Of a stretch of 39,333 bases of DNA, positions 31,638 through 38,527 are shown one piece after another. Position 1 is the stretch's first letter. Each line of letters begins with the position of its first letter. The translations under genes and the position numbers were made by a program. Under the pieces are notes generated by a model. It did not search any database. It saw only the letters and a list, made by a program, of their open reading frames with translations, and had not been told where the DNA came from. The stretch comes from RGIG3009 sp045630285 (GTDB taxonomy: Bacteria; Bacillota; Clostridia; Oscillospirales; Acutalibacteraceae): assembly GCA_045630285.1 (NCBI GenBank), contig JAZQSX010000047.1:1-39333 (forward strand), read 5' to 3'.

Positions 31638-32393
31638 CTAATCCAGTGCCAACCCCACATACGGAGCATGCAGCCGTCCGTTCAACGGCAGATACAGCAT
31701 AAACGGCTCCTCGCCACCTTCGCAGCGCCATTCATAGCGGGTACAGCCCGCCGCTACACACAGTGCCGCCGGATCGACGTCACCGAGCAGTTCCCGAATG
31801 AATAATACCGATCCTTGCGAGTACGTCAGCGCCGCACCGTGCTCGGTGACAAACGCCGTACCGCAGGAAGCCGCATACGCCGCAAACCGTGGCTCCCACT
31901 GCAGCGCATCAGACGGCAACAGTGCCTCTCTGCGTGCGGCAAACTCCGCAGGCGACACACGATAAATCGCCTCTCCCGTCGGTGCTGCTTCTCCCGCTTT
32001 GACGCAGGTGCCGCACCACGGACGATACCCGAAACGGGCATAATAGTTCGAAAGCGACGGCTCGGCAGGATGAAGAAACGACCCTGTCGCACCCTGCTGC
32101 TTCGCCTCGGACAGTGCGGTGTTCAGCAGTTCGGCAAACACGCCCCGTCCCCGATGAGACGGCAGCGTTGCCGCCGCATAAATGTATTGCAGCCACTCCT
32201 CCCCATACGGGACGGGCAAGGTACACACCATCGAAATCGGCACGCCGTTCTCTTCGGCAACCAAACATTCCTCCGCTAGCCGCACCGTTTCCAAAAAACG
32301 GTCACGGTCGGCAACGGAATCCTCGGGAAAGGCGGCACTCCAAATCTCACGGATCGCCGCAAGATCCGCCGTACAGGCATAACGCTTTACCAT
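31638..32393 (-). CDS. GNAT-family N-acetyltransferase
   Basis: The 251-residue protein has an N-terminal GNAT fold. The acetyl-CoA-binding motif A is ATLPSHRGRGVFAELL (R-G-x-G loop) and motif B is PAEPSLSNYYARFGYRP. The second half (about 150-251) is an extra domain of unknown fold, as in Eis-like GNAT proteins; it ends in strands around YEWRCEGGEEPFMLYLPL. The substrate is unknown. The start is the ATG at 32393 with GAGG 8 nt upstream. It lies between DUF2156 and DJ-1 in the thyX operon, with gaps of 11 nt on each side. Confidence 0.9.
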   Translation of the reverse strand: MVKRYACTADLAAIREIWSAAFPEDSVADRDRFLETVRLAEECLVAEENGVPISMVCTLPVPYGEEWLQYIYAAATLPSHRGRGVFAELLNTALSEAKQQGATGSFLHPAEPSLSNYYARFGYRPWCGTCVKAGEAAPTGEAIYRVSPAEFAARREALLPSDALQWEPRFAAYAASCGTAFVTEHGAALTYSQGSVLFIRELLGDVDPAALCVAAGCTRYEWRCEGGEEPFMLYLPLNGRLHAPYVGLALD

Positions 32394-32404
32394 CGCCACT
32401 CGCC

Positions 32405-33265
32405 TCACTGTATCGTTACGAGGTATTTCTTCAGTAACACTGCGGGACGGTAGGATTCCTTCGCACGGCGCAGCCCCGGAATCCCCATATCGTTCTCACG
32501 GTTCAGGTATTCGTAGGCGGTCAGCGTTTTGGCAAACTCACGGTTGATCACGGCGTAAGCGCCCGAAAAATCCGACAGTGCCTTTTCCACATGAACGTCA
32601 AACACACGGTCGTTGATAGGCGACCCCAGCGCAAACGCCACGGCACGCCCTTCCACACGGACAAGTCCACCCGACAGCGAAAATGTCTCGGGATCCCGCA
32701 ATATACGGCGGATCGCACATTGCTCGTCGTTTAAGCTGTTCGTGCAGCCGCCCTTTTCCTCACACCACGCCTTGGACAGCCGTACCATATCCTCGACGTT
32801 CTCCGCCGACAGCGGCTCGTACGTCCACTCGTGGGCACGTGTGAAAGCGGAAATATGATTCTTTTTGCTGTGATACGCCTTGCCGGGCAAGGTCGCCAGA
32901 TCCTCGGTGCGATACAGGTAGTCAAAATCGTCCGGCGATTCCTCGGCGTGGACACGCCCGGGAAACAGCGCCTTCAACCGTGCCAGCACGGCCTCATCCA
33001 CGCTGTGTAAACGGAGCGGATGCGGCATCTCGGCATACAGCCGCCGCATCACGTCCTCCCAGCCTTCACCGACGGGCGGAAGCAAGGAATGCTCACTGCC
33101 CAGCACCAGCACGTCGCCGTCACGGGCGATCCGCACGCCGTAGTACTCACCCCACATATAGGCGGTGGTGAAGGAATATTCACAGCAATCTCTGCCCGAG
33201 GCCGTTAAAATGGGCACCGCCCAGCGGTGATCCTCGGGATGCAGAGAGCGAAACTCAAGCGACAT
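32405..33265 (-). CDS. DUF2156 (phosphatidylglycerol lysyltransferase C-terminal-like) protein
   Basis: The 286-residue soluble protein has the two GNAT-like halves of DUF2156. Typical features are DCCEYSFTTAYMWG near the start, YLYRTEDLATLPGKAYHSKKNHI in the middle, and GAYAVINREFAKTL followed by YLNRENDMGIPGLRRAKESYRPA near the end. In MprF this domain transfers lysine from Lys-tRNA to phosphatidylglycerol, but this protein lacks the membrane part. Stand-alone versions may aminoacylate other acceptors, and the substrate is unknown. AAGGAG sits 6 nt before the ATG. Confidence 0.92.
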   Translation of the reverse strand: MSLEFRSLHPEDHRWAVPILTASGRDCCEYSFTTAYMWGEYYGVRIARDGDVLVLGSEHSLLPPVGEGWEDVMRRLYAEMPHPLRLHSVDEAVLARLKALFPGRVHAEESPDDFDYLYRTEDLATLPGKAYHSKKNHISAFTRAHEWTYEPLSAENVEDMVRLSKAWCEEKGGCTNSLNDEQCAIRRILRDPETFSLSGGLVRVEGRAVAFALGSPINDRVFDVHVEKALSDFSGAYAVINREFAKTLTAYEYLNRENDMGIPGLRRAKESYRPAVLLKKYLVTIQ

Positions 33266-33275
33266 AACATACTCC

Positions 33276-33923
33276 TTACAGAGATTCGATCAACCGTGCC
33301 GTAATGGTATCCATCGGCAACGGCTCGCCGTTTTCGGCGCAGGAGATCACCGTCCAGCCAAGACGCTCGGCGGCATACAGCGCACTTTCACGGCAGGTTT
33401 TGAGATACTGCATATCCCGCTCGTGAATGTCACGCTTGGCGGCATCGCCCTCATAGCGGCCGACCAGCAGCTTCTGCGACACCTCCAACGGCATATCCAA
33501 AAACAGCACGCGGTCGGGACGAGGCAGACCGAGAAGCTCGTATTCGTAGTGCTCCAGCCACGCAAGATAAGCATCCCATTCCTCTCGGGGCAGCTTACCC
33601 ATCTGGTGAATGGCATTGGAGGTCGTGTACCGTGCGGCGAGGATCAGCGTGCCGTCCTCGTAGTCCTGCTGCCAAAATTTCTTGTAGCTCGCATAGCGGT
33701 CCACGGCATAAAATGAAGAAGCGGCATAGGCGTTCACCGCAGCGGGCGAACCGCCGAACTCACCGCCGAGATATTGCTTAACCAATGCCGAAGAGGGCTG
33801 CTCGTAATCGGGAAAGCTGATATGGCGATAGTGTATGCCATTCTCACGGAAATACGCATCCAGCCGTTCCAGCTGCGTCGATTTTCCGCTGCCGTCCAGC
33901 CCGTCCAACACACAAAGACTCAT
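33276..33923 (-). CDS. tmk: Thymidylate kinase-type nucleoside monophosphate kinase
   Basis: The 215-residue protein has the P-loop GLDGSGKST (residues 7-15), the substrate-binding FPDYEQPSSALVKQYLGGEFG, the DR motif in YAVDRYASYKK, and LILAARYTTSNAIHQMGKLP (RYTxSxxxxQ). These fit thymidylate kinase. The ATG at 33923 follows the thyX stop by one nucleotide (TGAgATG) and has GGGGG 9 nt upstream. It phosphorylates dTMP to dTDP, the step after ThyX. Confidence 0.95.
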   Translation of the reverse strand: MSLCVLDGLDGSGKSTQLERLDAYFRENGIHYRHISFPDYEQPSSALVKQYLGGEFGGSPAAVNAYAASSFYAVDRYASYKKFWQQDYEDGTLILAARYTTSNAIHQMGKLPREEWDAYLAWLEHYEYELLGLPRPDRVLFLDMPLEVSQKLLVGRYEGDAAKRDIHERDMQYLKTCRESALYAAERLGWTVISCAENGEPLPMDTITARLIESL

Positions 33924-33924
33924 C

Positions 33925-34695
33925 TCAGGCATCCCCCTTGAGCCGACGATATTTTTCACGCATTTCCAGCATCTTGCCGCAGGTCATCTTTCCCTCGGGG
34001 CAAGCGCCCGCCACACAGGACGGTCCGGCGTTTTTGAACAGATGCGGTGCCACGGCAGCGCACGCCGCCAGCATACGGTCGGCGAGCTCACGGATCTCCC
34101 ACTGCGCACGGTTGCAGCACCGGTGGTGGAAGAAATTCATCAAACTGCGGGCGTTCATCGTCACGATCAGCTTGGTGGTGCAAGCGTTGGGAAGCACAAA
34201 GCGGGCGTCCTCGATCGCCTTCTTTTCGGCGGCACGGTCGGCGGCCTTTTCCGTCATCCCCTCCGCCAGAAAGGCGGCACGGTGCTTTTCCTTGAGGATC
34301 GCCGTCAGCGCTTCATAGTGCTGCTGATCCTCCTCCATCGCCTGACGGTAACGTGCAGCCGCCTCGGGAATGGCTTCGATCTCCGGCGGTAAAACGTATT
34401 CAAAATGCGATTCCGCCACGTAACGCTGACTCTGCACGCTGAACGAAGCGATGCGATGACGGGTCAGCTGCGCAAGCAACGAACGGGAAACGCCCTCCAC
34501 GCCAAAGGTGAACGACGCATGCTCGATCGGGCTTTCGTGGCCGATCTCCGCCAGCATATCCACAAACGCAGCGGTCTTTTCCTCGGTGAGACCTTCACGG
34601 ATGTCGTCGATCGTCGACGGTGAATAACACAGTCGTGCAGCGGAGGCAATGGTATGCTCCGGCAGGGGGGTATGGGTCAGCAGGGTGACTTTCAT
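33925..34695 (-). CDS. thyX: FAD-dependent thymidylate synthase ThyX
   Basis: The 256-residue protein contains the ThyX motif RHRIASFSVQSQRY at 79-92 (R-H-R-x7-S pattern), the SPIEHASFTF segment before it, and RSLMNFFHHRCCNRAQWEIR (catalytic and flavin contacts). It makes dTMP from dUMP with methylene-THF and NAD(P)H. The C-terminal CVAGACPEGKMTCGKM is a Cys-rich addition (four Cys) seen in Clostridial ThyX and could bind metal. The start is the ATG at 34695 with GAAGG upstream. It is the first gene of a run of nine same-strand genes ending at 25922. Confidence 0.97.
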   Translation of the reverse strand: MKVTLLTHTPLPEHTIASAARLCYSPSTIDDIREGLTEEKTAAFVDMLAEIGHESPIEHASFTFGVEGVSRSLLAQLTRHRIASFSVQSQRYVAESHFEYVLPPEIEAIPEAAARYRQAMEEDQQHYEALTAILKEKHRAAFLAEGMTEKAADRAAEKKAIEDARFVLPNACTTKLIVTMNARSLMNFFHHRCCNRAQWEIRELADRMLAACAAVAPHLFKNAGPSCVAGACPEGKMTCGKMLEMREKYRRLKGDA

Positions 34696-34732
34696 ACGAT
34701 AAACTTCCCTTCTTTGGGCATTATATAGAATC

Positions 34733-34761
34733 AGTATAGCAGATTGTCGCACCAACTGCAA
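34733..34761 (-). promoter_or_regulatory. Promoter of the thyX operon
   Basis: TTGCAG (34756-34761) and TATACT (34733-34738) on the minus strand with a 17-nt spacer, about 38 nt before the ATG. A second TATAAT-like element follows 8 nt downstream. Confidence 0.7.
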
Positions 34762-34801
34762 TGTTTTTATTCTACATGAAAGGAGATTTTTGAAATTTTT
34801 T

Positions 34802-34830
34802 TTGCATTTTGTCGAACGGCGTGGTACAAT
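34802..34830 (+). promoter_or_regulatory. Promoter of the TVP38/DedA-type gene with an embedded 0A box
   Basis: TTGCAT (34802-34807) and TACAAT (34825-34830) with a 17-nt spacer. The spacer contains TGTCGAA (34810-34816), a perfect Spo0A box, in a position where binding would be expected to repress. Confidence 0.6.
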
Positions 34831-34869
34831 ACCGATGTAACGCTCGCATAAGCAGTAAGGAGGGGTACG

Positions 34870-35592
34870 GTGGTCGAGCAAGCAGAGGAACGACGCTATC
34901 TGAAACGGCGGCGCATCGTCGCCCTCGTCTCACTGGCGGTCGTGATCGCCCTGGCGGGCTGGCTGACGGTCTTTCTCATCGAAAAGTTTTCGGCATTCGG
35001 CAGCGATCCTGCGCAATTCAAAGCCTTTATCGACGGCTACGGCTGGAAGGGCTGGCTGGTGGCGCTGGGGATCCAGATCCTGCAGGTGGTTATCTCGCTC
35101 ATTCCCGGCGAGGTGGTCGAGGTGGGTATGGGCTACGCCTTCGGCTGGCCGCTCGGAACGGCGCTGTGTCTCGTCGGCGTAGGGCTGGCGTCCTCCGTCA
35201 TTTTCCTGCTCACCAAGCGGTGGGGCGTGCGGCTGGTGGAGCTGTTTATCCCCCGCAGCAAGATCGACGAGCTGCGCTTTATCAACAGCGAGCAGCGCTT
35301 GCGCCGTTTGGTATTTCTGCTGTTTTTCATTCCCGGAACGCCGAAGGATCTGTTCACCTATTTCGTGGGTCTCACCCGCATCCGTCTCCCCGAATTTCTG
35401 GCAATTTCTTTGATTGCACGCATTCCCACGGTGGTCTCCTCCACGATCGGCGGCAACCTCATTCAGGGTGAGGACTATCTCAGTGCGATTCTGCTGTTTG
35501 CAATCACCGGTGCAGTCAGCCTGGGCGGCATTTTTCTCTACAACCGCCTCGTTGCCTACCGTAACCGCAAGAACAATACCTCTGCCCCGTGA
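34870..35592 (+). CDS. TVP38/TMEM64 (DedA/VTT-type) membrane protein
   Basis: The 240-residue protein has five to six membrane segments and the VTT-domain features IPGEVVEVGMGYAFG (re-entrant loop) and FFIPGTPKDLFTYFVGLTRI. The N-terminal KRRR and C-terminal RNRKNN are basic and probably cytosolic. VTT proteins are lipid scramblases or transporters for undecaprenyl phosphate or phosphatidylethanolamine in characterised cases; the substrate here is unknown. The start is a GTG at 34870 with AAGGAGG 6 nt upstream. It is a single gene, divergent from thyX, followed by an unusual repeat-rich 3' region. Confidence 0.93.
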   Translation: MVEQAEERRYLKRRRIVALVSLAVVIALAGWLTVFLIEKFSAFGSDPAQFKAFIDGYGWKGWLVALGIQILQVVISLIPGEVVEVGMGYAFGWPLGTALCLVGVGLASSVIFLLTKRWGVRLVELFIPRSKIDELRFINSEQRLRRLVFLLFFIPGTPKDLFTYFVGLTRIRLPEFLAISLIARIPTVVSSTIGGNLIQGEDYLSAILLFAITGAVSLGGIFLYNRLVAYRNRKNNTSAP

Positions 35593-35593
35593 T

Positions 35594-35714
35594 CTGTAAC
35601 AGGCTGTGACACGCTGTAAACACGTTGCAACAAGTTGTAACACGCTGTAACAAGCCGTAAACGTGCTGTAACAAGCTGTAACAAGTTGCGACAAATTGTT
35701 ACAAGCTGTAACAC
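35594..35714 (+). repeat. Twelve degenerate tandem copies of a 10-bp unit (TGTAACAAGC-like)
   Basis: Starting right after the stop of the TVP38-type gene, TGTAACAAGC or close variants (TGTGACACGC, TGCAACAAGT, TGCGACAAAT) repeat about every 10-11 bp. The tract lies outside any credible gene. From 35715 to 35928 follow a palindrome (GTGAAA-aca-TTTCAC, 35734-35748), an AT-rich AATCCAA-like tract, and a second arm (35881-35900) that mirrors 35721-35740 at 18 of 20 positions. Confidence 0.85.
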
Positions 35715-35928
35715 GAAAAACTTTCCACCGTTTGTGAAAACATTTCACTTTTCCACAGTTATACAGTTAGCAACTTTTTGCAACACGCTGTTACAAATTG
35801 TTGCACTAATCCAAACCAATCCGAATCCAATCCTTATCTGAATTTGAATTCTAATCCAACGCAAAATTATCAACCGAAGTTTTTCACAAACTGTGGAAAA
35901 CACGGCTGTTACAAACACGAAACATAAG

Positions 35929-35966
35929 AAAACACCCCGTCGACAAGACGAGGTGTTTTGTTTTTT
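35929..35966 (+). terminator. Terminator after the repeat tract
   Basis: AAAACACCCCGTC (35929-35941) pairs with GACGAGGTGTTTT apart from one mismatch, and GTTTTTT follows. It ends plus-strand transcription from the TVP38-type gene and may also act on the convergent radical SAM gene. Confidence 0.85.
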
Positions 35967-35976
35967 ATGCGTTACG

Positions 35977-38310
35977 TTATTCGTCCAACAGCAGCCGGCG
36001 CAAATCCGCCACGGTGGCAGCGATGGCATCGGCGCCGGCAGCGGTCAGCTCGGGACGGTCGCCGTAGCCGTACAGCACACCGACCGTTCGCATATGCATG
36101 GCACGGCCACCCTCCACATCAAAGCGGCGGTCGCCGATCATCACGGCTTCGGCCGGGTCGGTCAACCCTACCCGTGCCATACCGTAGCGGATCACCTCCG
36201 CCTTATCGGCACGGGTCTCCGCCATATCCGCTCCGGCGATGCAATTAAAGTACTTGGACAGCCCAAAATGCTGCATCAGGCGGCAGGCGTACATCTCCGG
36301 CTTGGAGGTTGCCATCATCACCCGATACCCCGCACGGCGGGCGTCCCGTAGCAGCTCAGGGATACCGTCGTACACCTCGTTCTCGTAGATACCGGTCACG
36401 GCGTAATACTCACGGTACGCTGCCAACGCTTCTTGCGCCTGCTCGTCGGTCATCCCATAAAAATCACGGAAGGAATCGAGCAGTGGCGGCCCAATAAAAC
36501 GATGCAGACGGGTCAGATCCGGCTCGTCAATACCAAAGCGGCGCAACGCAAACTGCGCCGAACGGGTGATACCGAGTGCGGGATCAGTCAGTGTGCCGTC
36601 GAGATCAAACAGCAAAAAGCGACGTTCCCTGCCGAGGCAGGCTTCGGTGAAATAACACAGCTCGTACTCTCCCGTCACGGGATGTGGCGCACGGTGGTCG
36701 GCATAAACCAACGTACCGTCGGCAAGAAGAGCCGTACCGCGCTTGACACCCGTCGGTCGACGCTCGGCGGGATCGGTATCCGCCAGCCGCTTCAAACGGC
36801 GGCGCTCGGCGGGATCGGTATCCAAGTACGGCGGCAGCACACCCGCCGGATTGGTGGCAAGACGGTCACAGACCATCGCTTCGTGCAGCAGCGTCTCCTC
36901 CACCCCGTCAAATGTCCGTGCCATACGCCATACCAGCGCCGTCAGTTCGTCCAGCGACAGCGACGGCGGCAATACCGTTCCCAACGCCTCAAACCACGTG
37001 ACGGGATCGATGCCGACCTCGTCGGTAAGATAGGTCAGCGTACGGCGAAAGCGCCCGCTGTTATAGACTTTATCAAATGCCTCCTCGAGGCGGTGCAACC
37101 GTGCGAGCTCCTCTGCAGACAACCACGGCGTGGACAGCACCTCATACGGCGGCTGCTTGGAAAACTCACCGGGATACCGTGTGGGATCCTCTGCCAGCGG
37201 CGAGCCGTGCAGCCGTTTGAGAAAGCCGAGCTGCAGCTGATGCGGACGCAGACGATAAGCGGTGCGAAAGCTGTCAAGACAGGTTGCGAGATCCTCGTGA
37301 GGCAGACCGGCAATGAGATCCAGATGCACCGTCACGTTATCGCACGCCAGCAGGTGGCGAATGTTGGTCACCAGCCGCTCGGTATCGGTTTTTCGGCATA
37401 CTGCCTCCAGGGTCGGTGCGTGGAACGATTGCAGACCGATCTCCAGCTGGAACAGCCCCGCCGGTGCTTCGGCAAGCACCGTCAGCGCCTCCTCGTCCAG
37501 CAGATCGCCCGCCACCTCAAAATGGAAGCAGACGCCACGGGGAATGCGACTGCCGTAATTCTCCGCAATAAAGCGCCACAACCGCACCGCACGCTGCCGA
37601 TCGGCGTTGAACGTGCGGTCGACGAGCTTCACTGTGGACGCACCGCTGTTTGCCAACAGAATCAGCTCATTTTGGGCTTTTTCTTCGGGGTAGTATCTCA
37701 CCCCTCCGCACCGTCCGGAAAGGCAAAATGCACAACGAAACGGGCAACCGCGGCTCGTTTCCAGATAAGCGATGCGACCACCCAGCTGTTCAAGATATTC
37801 GGGAAGATACGGACTCGGCGGAACGTCCTCCGATACGTACGGCTCAGCAAGGTGAATCCCGGCAGCGGTACGGCAGCAGACCCCCGCCAGACCGACGGGG
37901 TCTGCCCCCTCCGACAGAGCGTTCAGCAAGCACGCAAGCGGGTATTCGCCCTCGCCGGCAATAATGTAATCCGCCACGCCGTTTTCCAGATACACAGCGG
38001 CGTTATAGCTGACCTCAGGCCCGCCGAGAACCACTTGCAGCGACGGTTTCTCCGCCCGCAAGGCGACCGCCAGACGGCGCACCGTTTCGATATTCCAAAT
38101 ATAGCAGCAAAAGCACAGTACGTCGGCGTCGAGCGCCCGCAAACGAGCAAGCAGTACGTCGTCGGTCTCGTTGATCGTCCCCTCCGCCACGCAGGCGTCG
38201 ATTTCACCGTTCCCAAAGGCGCGGATACCCGAAAGCAGACACCACGGTGCCAGCGAAGAATGAATATATTTTGAGTTTATGCAGGTGACTGCCACACGCA
38301 GCTTCGGCAT
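35977..38310 (-). CDS. B12-binding radical SAM protein (DUF4080 type) fused to a HAD phosphatase
   Basis: The start is the ATG at 38310 with GGAGG 7 nt upstream; the product has 777 residues. Residues about 1-150 form a cobalamin-binding-like Rossmann domain (VVLGGPEVSYNA, YIIAGEGEYPL). The radical SAM cluster motif is ETSRGCPFRCAFC (C189, C193, C196), and a TIM-barrel-like region and a DUF4080-type segment run to about 550. From about 560 a complete HAD domain follows: FLLFDLDGTLTD (motif I), MMATSKPEM (motif II) and MIGDRRFDVEGG (motif IV), close to phosphoglycolate phosphatase-like Gph proteins. A 21-bp sequence repeats at 36761-36781 and 36803-36823, in frame with a 14-codon offset, in the linker (DTDPAERR twice). 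The radical SAM substrate is unknown; methyltransfer or similar chemistry is the family expectation. Confidence 0.92.
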   Translation of the reverse strand: MPKLRVAVTCINSKYIHSSLAPWCLLSGIRAFGNGEIDACVAEGTINETDDVLLARLRALDADVLCFCCYIWNIETVRRLAVALRAEKPSLQVVLGGPEVSYNAAVYLENGVADYIIAGEGEYPLACLLNALSEGADPVGLAGVCCRTAAGIHLAEPYVSEDVPPSPYLPEYLEQLGGRIAYLETSRGCPFRCAFCLSGRCGGVRYYPEEKAQNELILLANSGASTVKLVDRTFNADRQRAVRLWRFIAENYGSRIPRGVCFHFEVAGDLLDEEALTVLAEAPAGLFQLEIGLQSFHAPTLEAVCRKTDTERLVTNIRHLLACDNVTVHLDLIAGLPHEDLATCLDSFRTAYRLRPHQLQLGFLKRLHGSPLAEDPTRYPGEFSKQPPYEVLSTPWLSAEELARLHRLEEAFDKVYNSGRFRRTLTYLTDEVGIDPVTWFEALGTVLPPSLSLDELTALVWRMARTFDGVEETLLHEAMVCDRLATNPAGVLPPYLDTDPAERRRLKRLADTDPAERRPTGVKRGTALLADGTLVYADHRAPHPVTGEYELCYFTEACLGRERRFLLFDLDGTLTDPALGITRSAQFALRRFGIDEPDLTRLHRFIGPPLLDSFRDFYGMTDEQAQEALAAYREYYAVTGIYENEVYDGIPELLRDARRAGYRVMMATSKPEMYACRLMQHFGLSKYFNCIAGADMAETRADKAEVIRYGMARVGLTDPAEAVMIGDRRFDVEGGRAMHMRTVGVLYGYGDRPELTAAGADAIAATVADLRRLLLDE

Positions 38311-38333
38311 GTCCGCACCTCCTTTTTTACCCC

Positions 38334-38362
38334 ATTCTAGCACACTTTCCCCACGTCGGCAA
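38334..38362 (-). promoter_or_regulatory. Promoter of the radical SAM-HAD gene
   Basis: TTGCCG (38357-38362) and TAGAAT (38334-38339) on the minus strand with a 17-nt spacer. Confidence 0.6.
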
Positions 38363-38445
38363 GGCATTTTGTCCAGTTCTCCTCGCACAACGCCGTAAAG
38401 TGTTGTACAGATTGCCGATTTTGTTGCATAATTATGAATGTCCAC

Positions 38446-38474
38446 TTGACAAGCCCCTATTTAATGTGTATACT
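38446..38474 (+). promoter_or_regulatory. Promoter of argG
   Basis: TTGACA (38446-38451) and TATACT (38469-38474) with a 17-nt spacer, 53 nt before the ATG. Confidence 0.88.
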
Positions 38475-38495
38475 GTGTGCATATTCGATCGATTT

Positions 38496-38513
38496 TGTGA
38501 ATATTCATTCAGA
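38496..38513 (+). promoter_or_regulatory. ARG box (ArgR/AhrC operator) in front of argG
   Basis: TGTGAATATTCATTCAGA matches the ARG-box consensus WNTGAATWWWWATTCANW at 17 of 18 positions. It lies about 15-32 nt downstream of the expected transcription start. A half-site (TATGAAT, 38433-38439) is present just upstream of the -35. Confidence 0.75.
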
Positions 38514-38527
38514 AAGGATGCATAAAC

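Noticed and set aside
35594..35714. CRISPR array
   Set aside because: The units are 10 bp, contiguous and without unique spacers of 30-40 bp, and no cas gene is nearby.
34930..35748. 272-codon minus-strand frame that also covers the decamer repeat (repeated LVTACY-like peptide)
   Set aside because: Most of it is antisense to the TVP38-type gene and its translation is low-complexity and implausible. The 10-bp unit is not a multiple of three, so the periodic peptide only reflects the DNA repeat.
35594..35930. Chromosomal replication origin (oriC)
   Set aside because: Only two imperfect DnaA-box-like words are present and none of dnaA, dnaN, rpmH or parAB is adjacent. It is kept only as an unexplained element.
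36433..38274. 613-codon plus-strand open frame
   Set aside because: It is antisense to the radical SAM-HAD gene and shows no motif or ribosome site.
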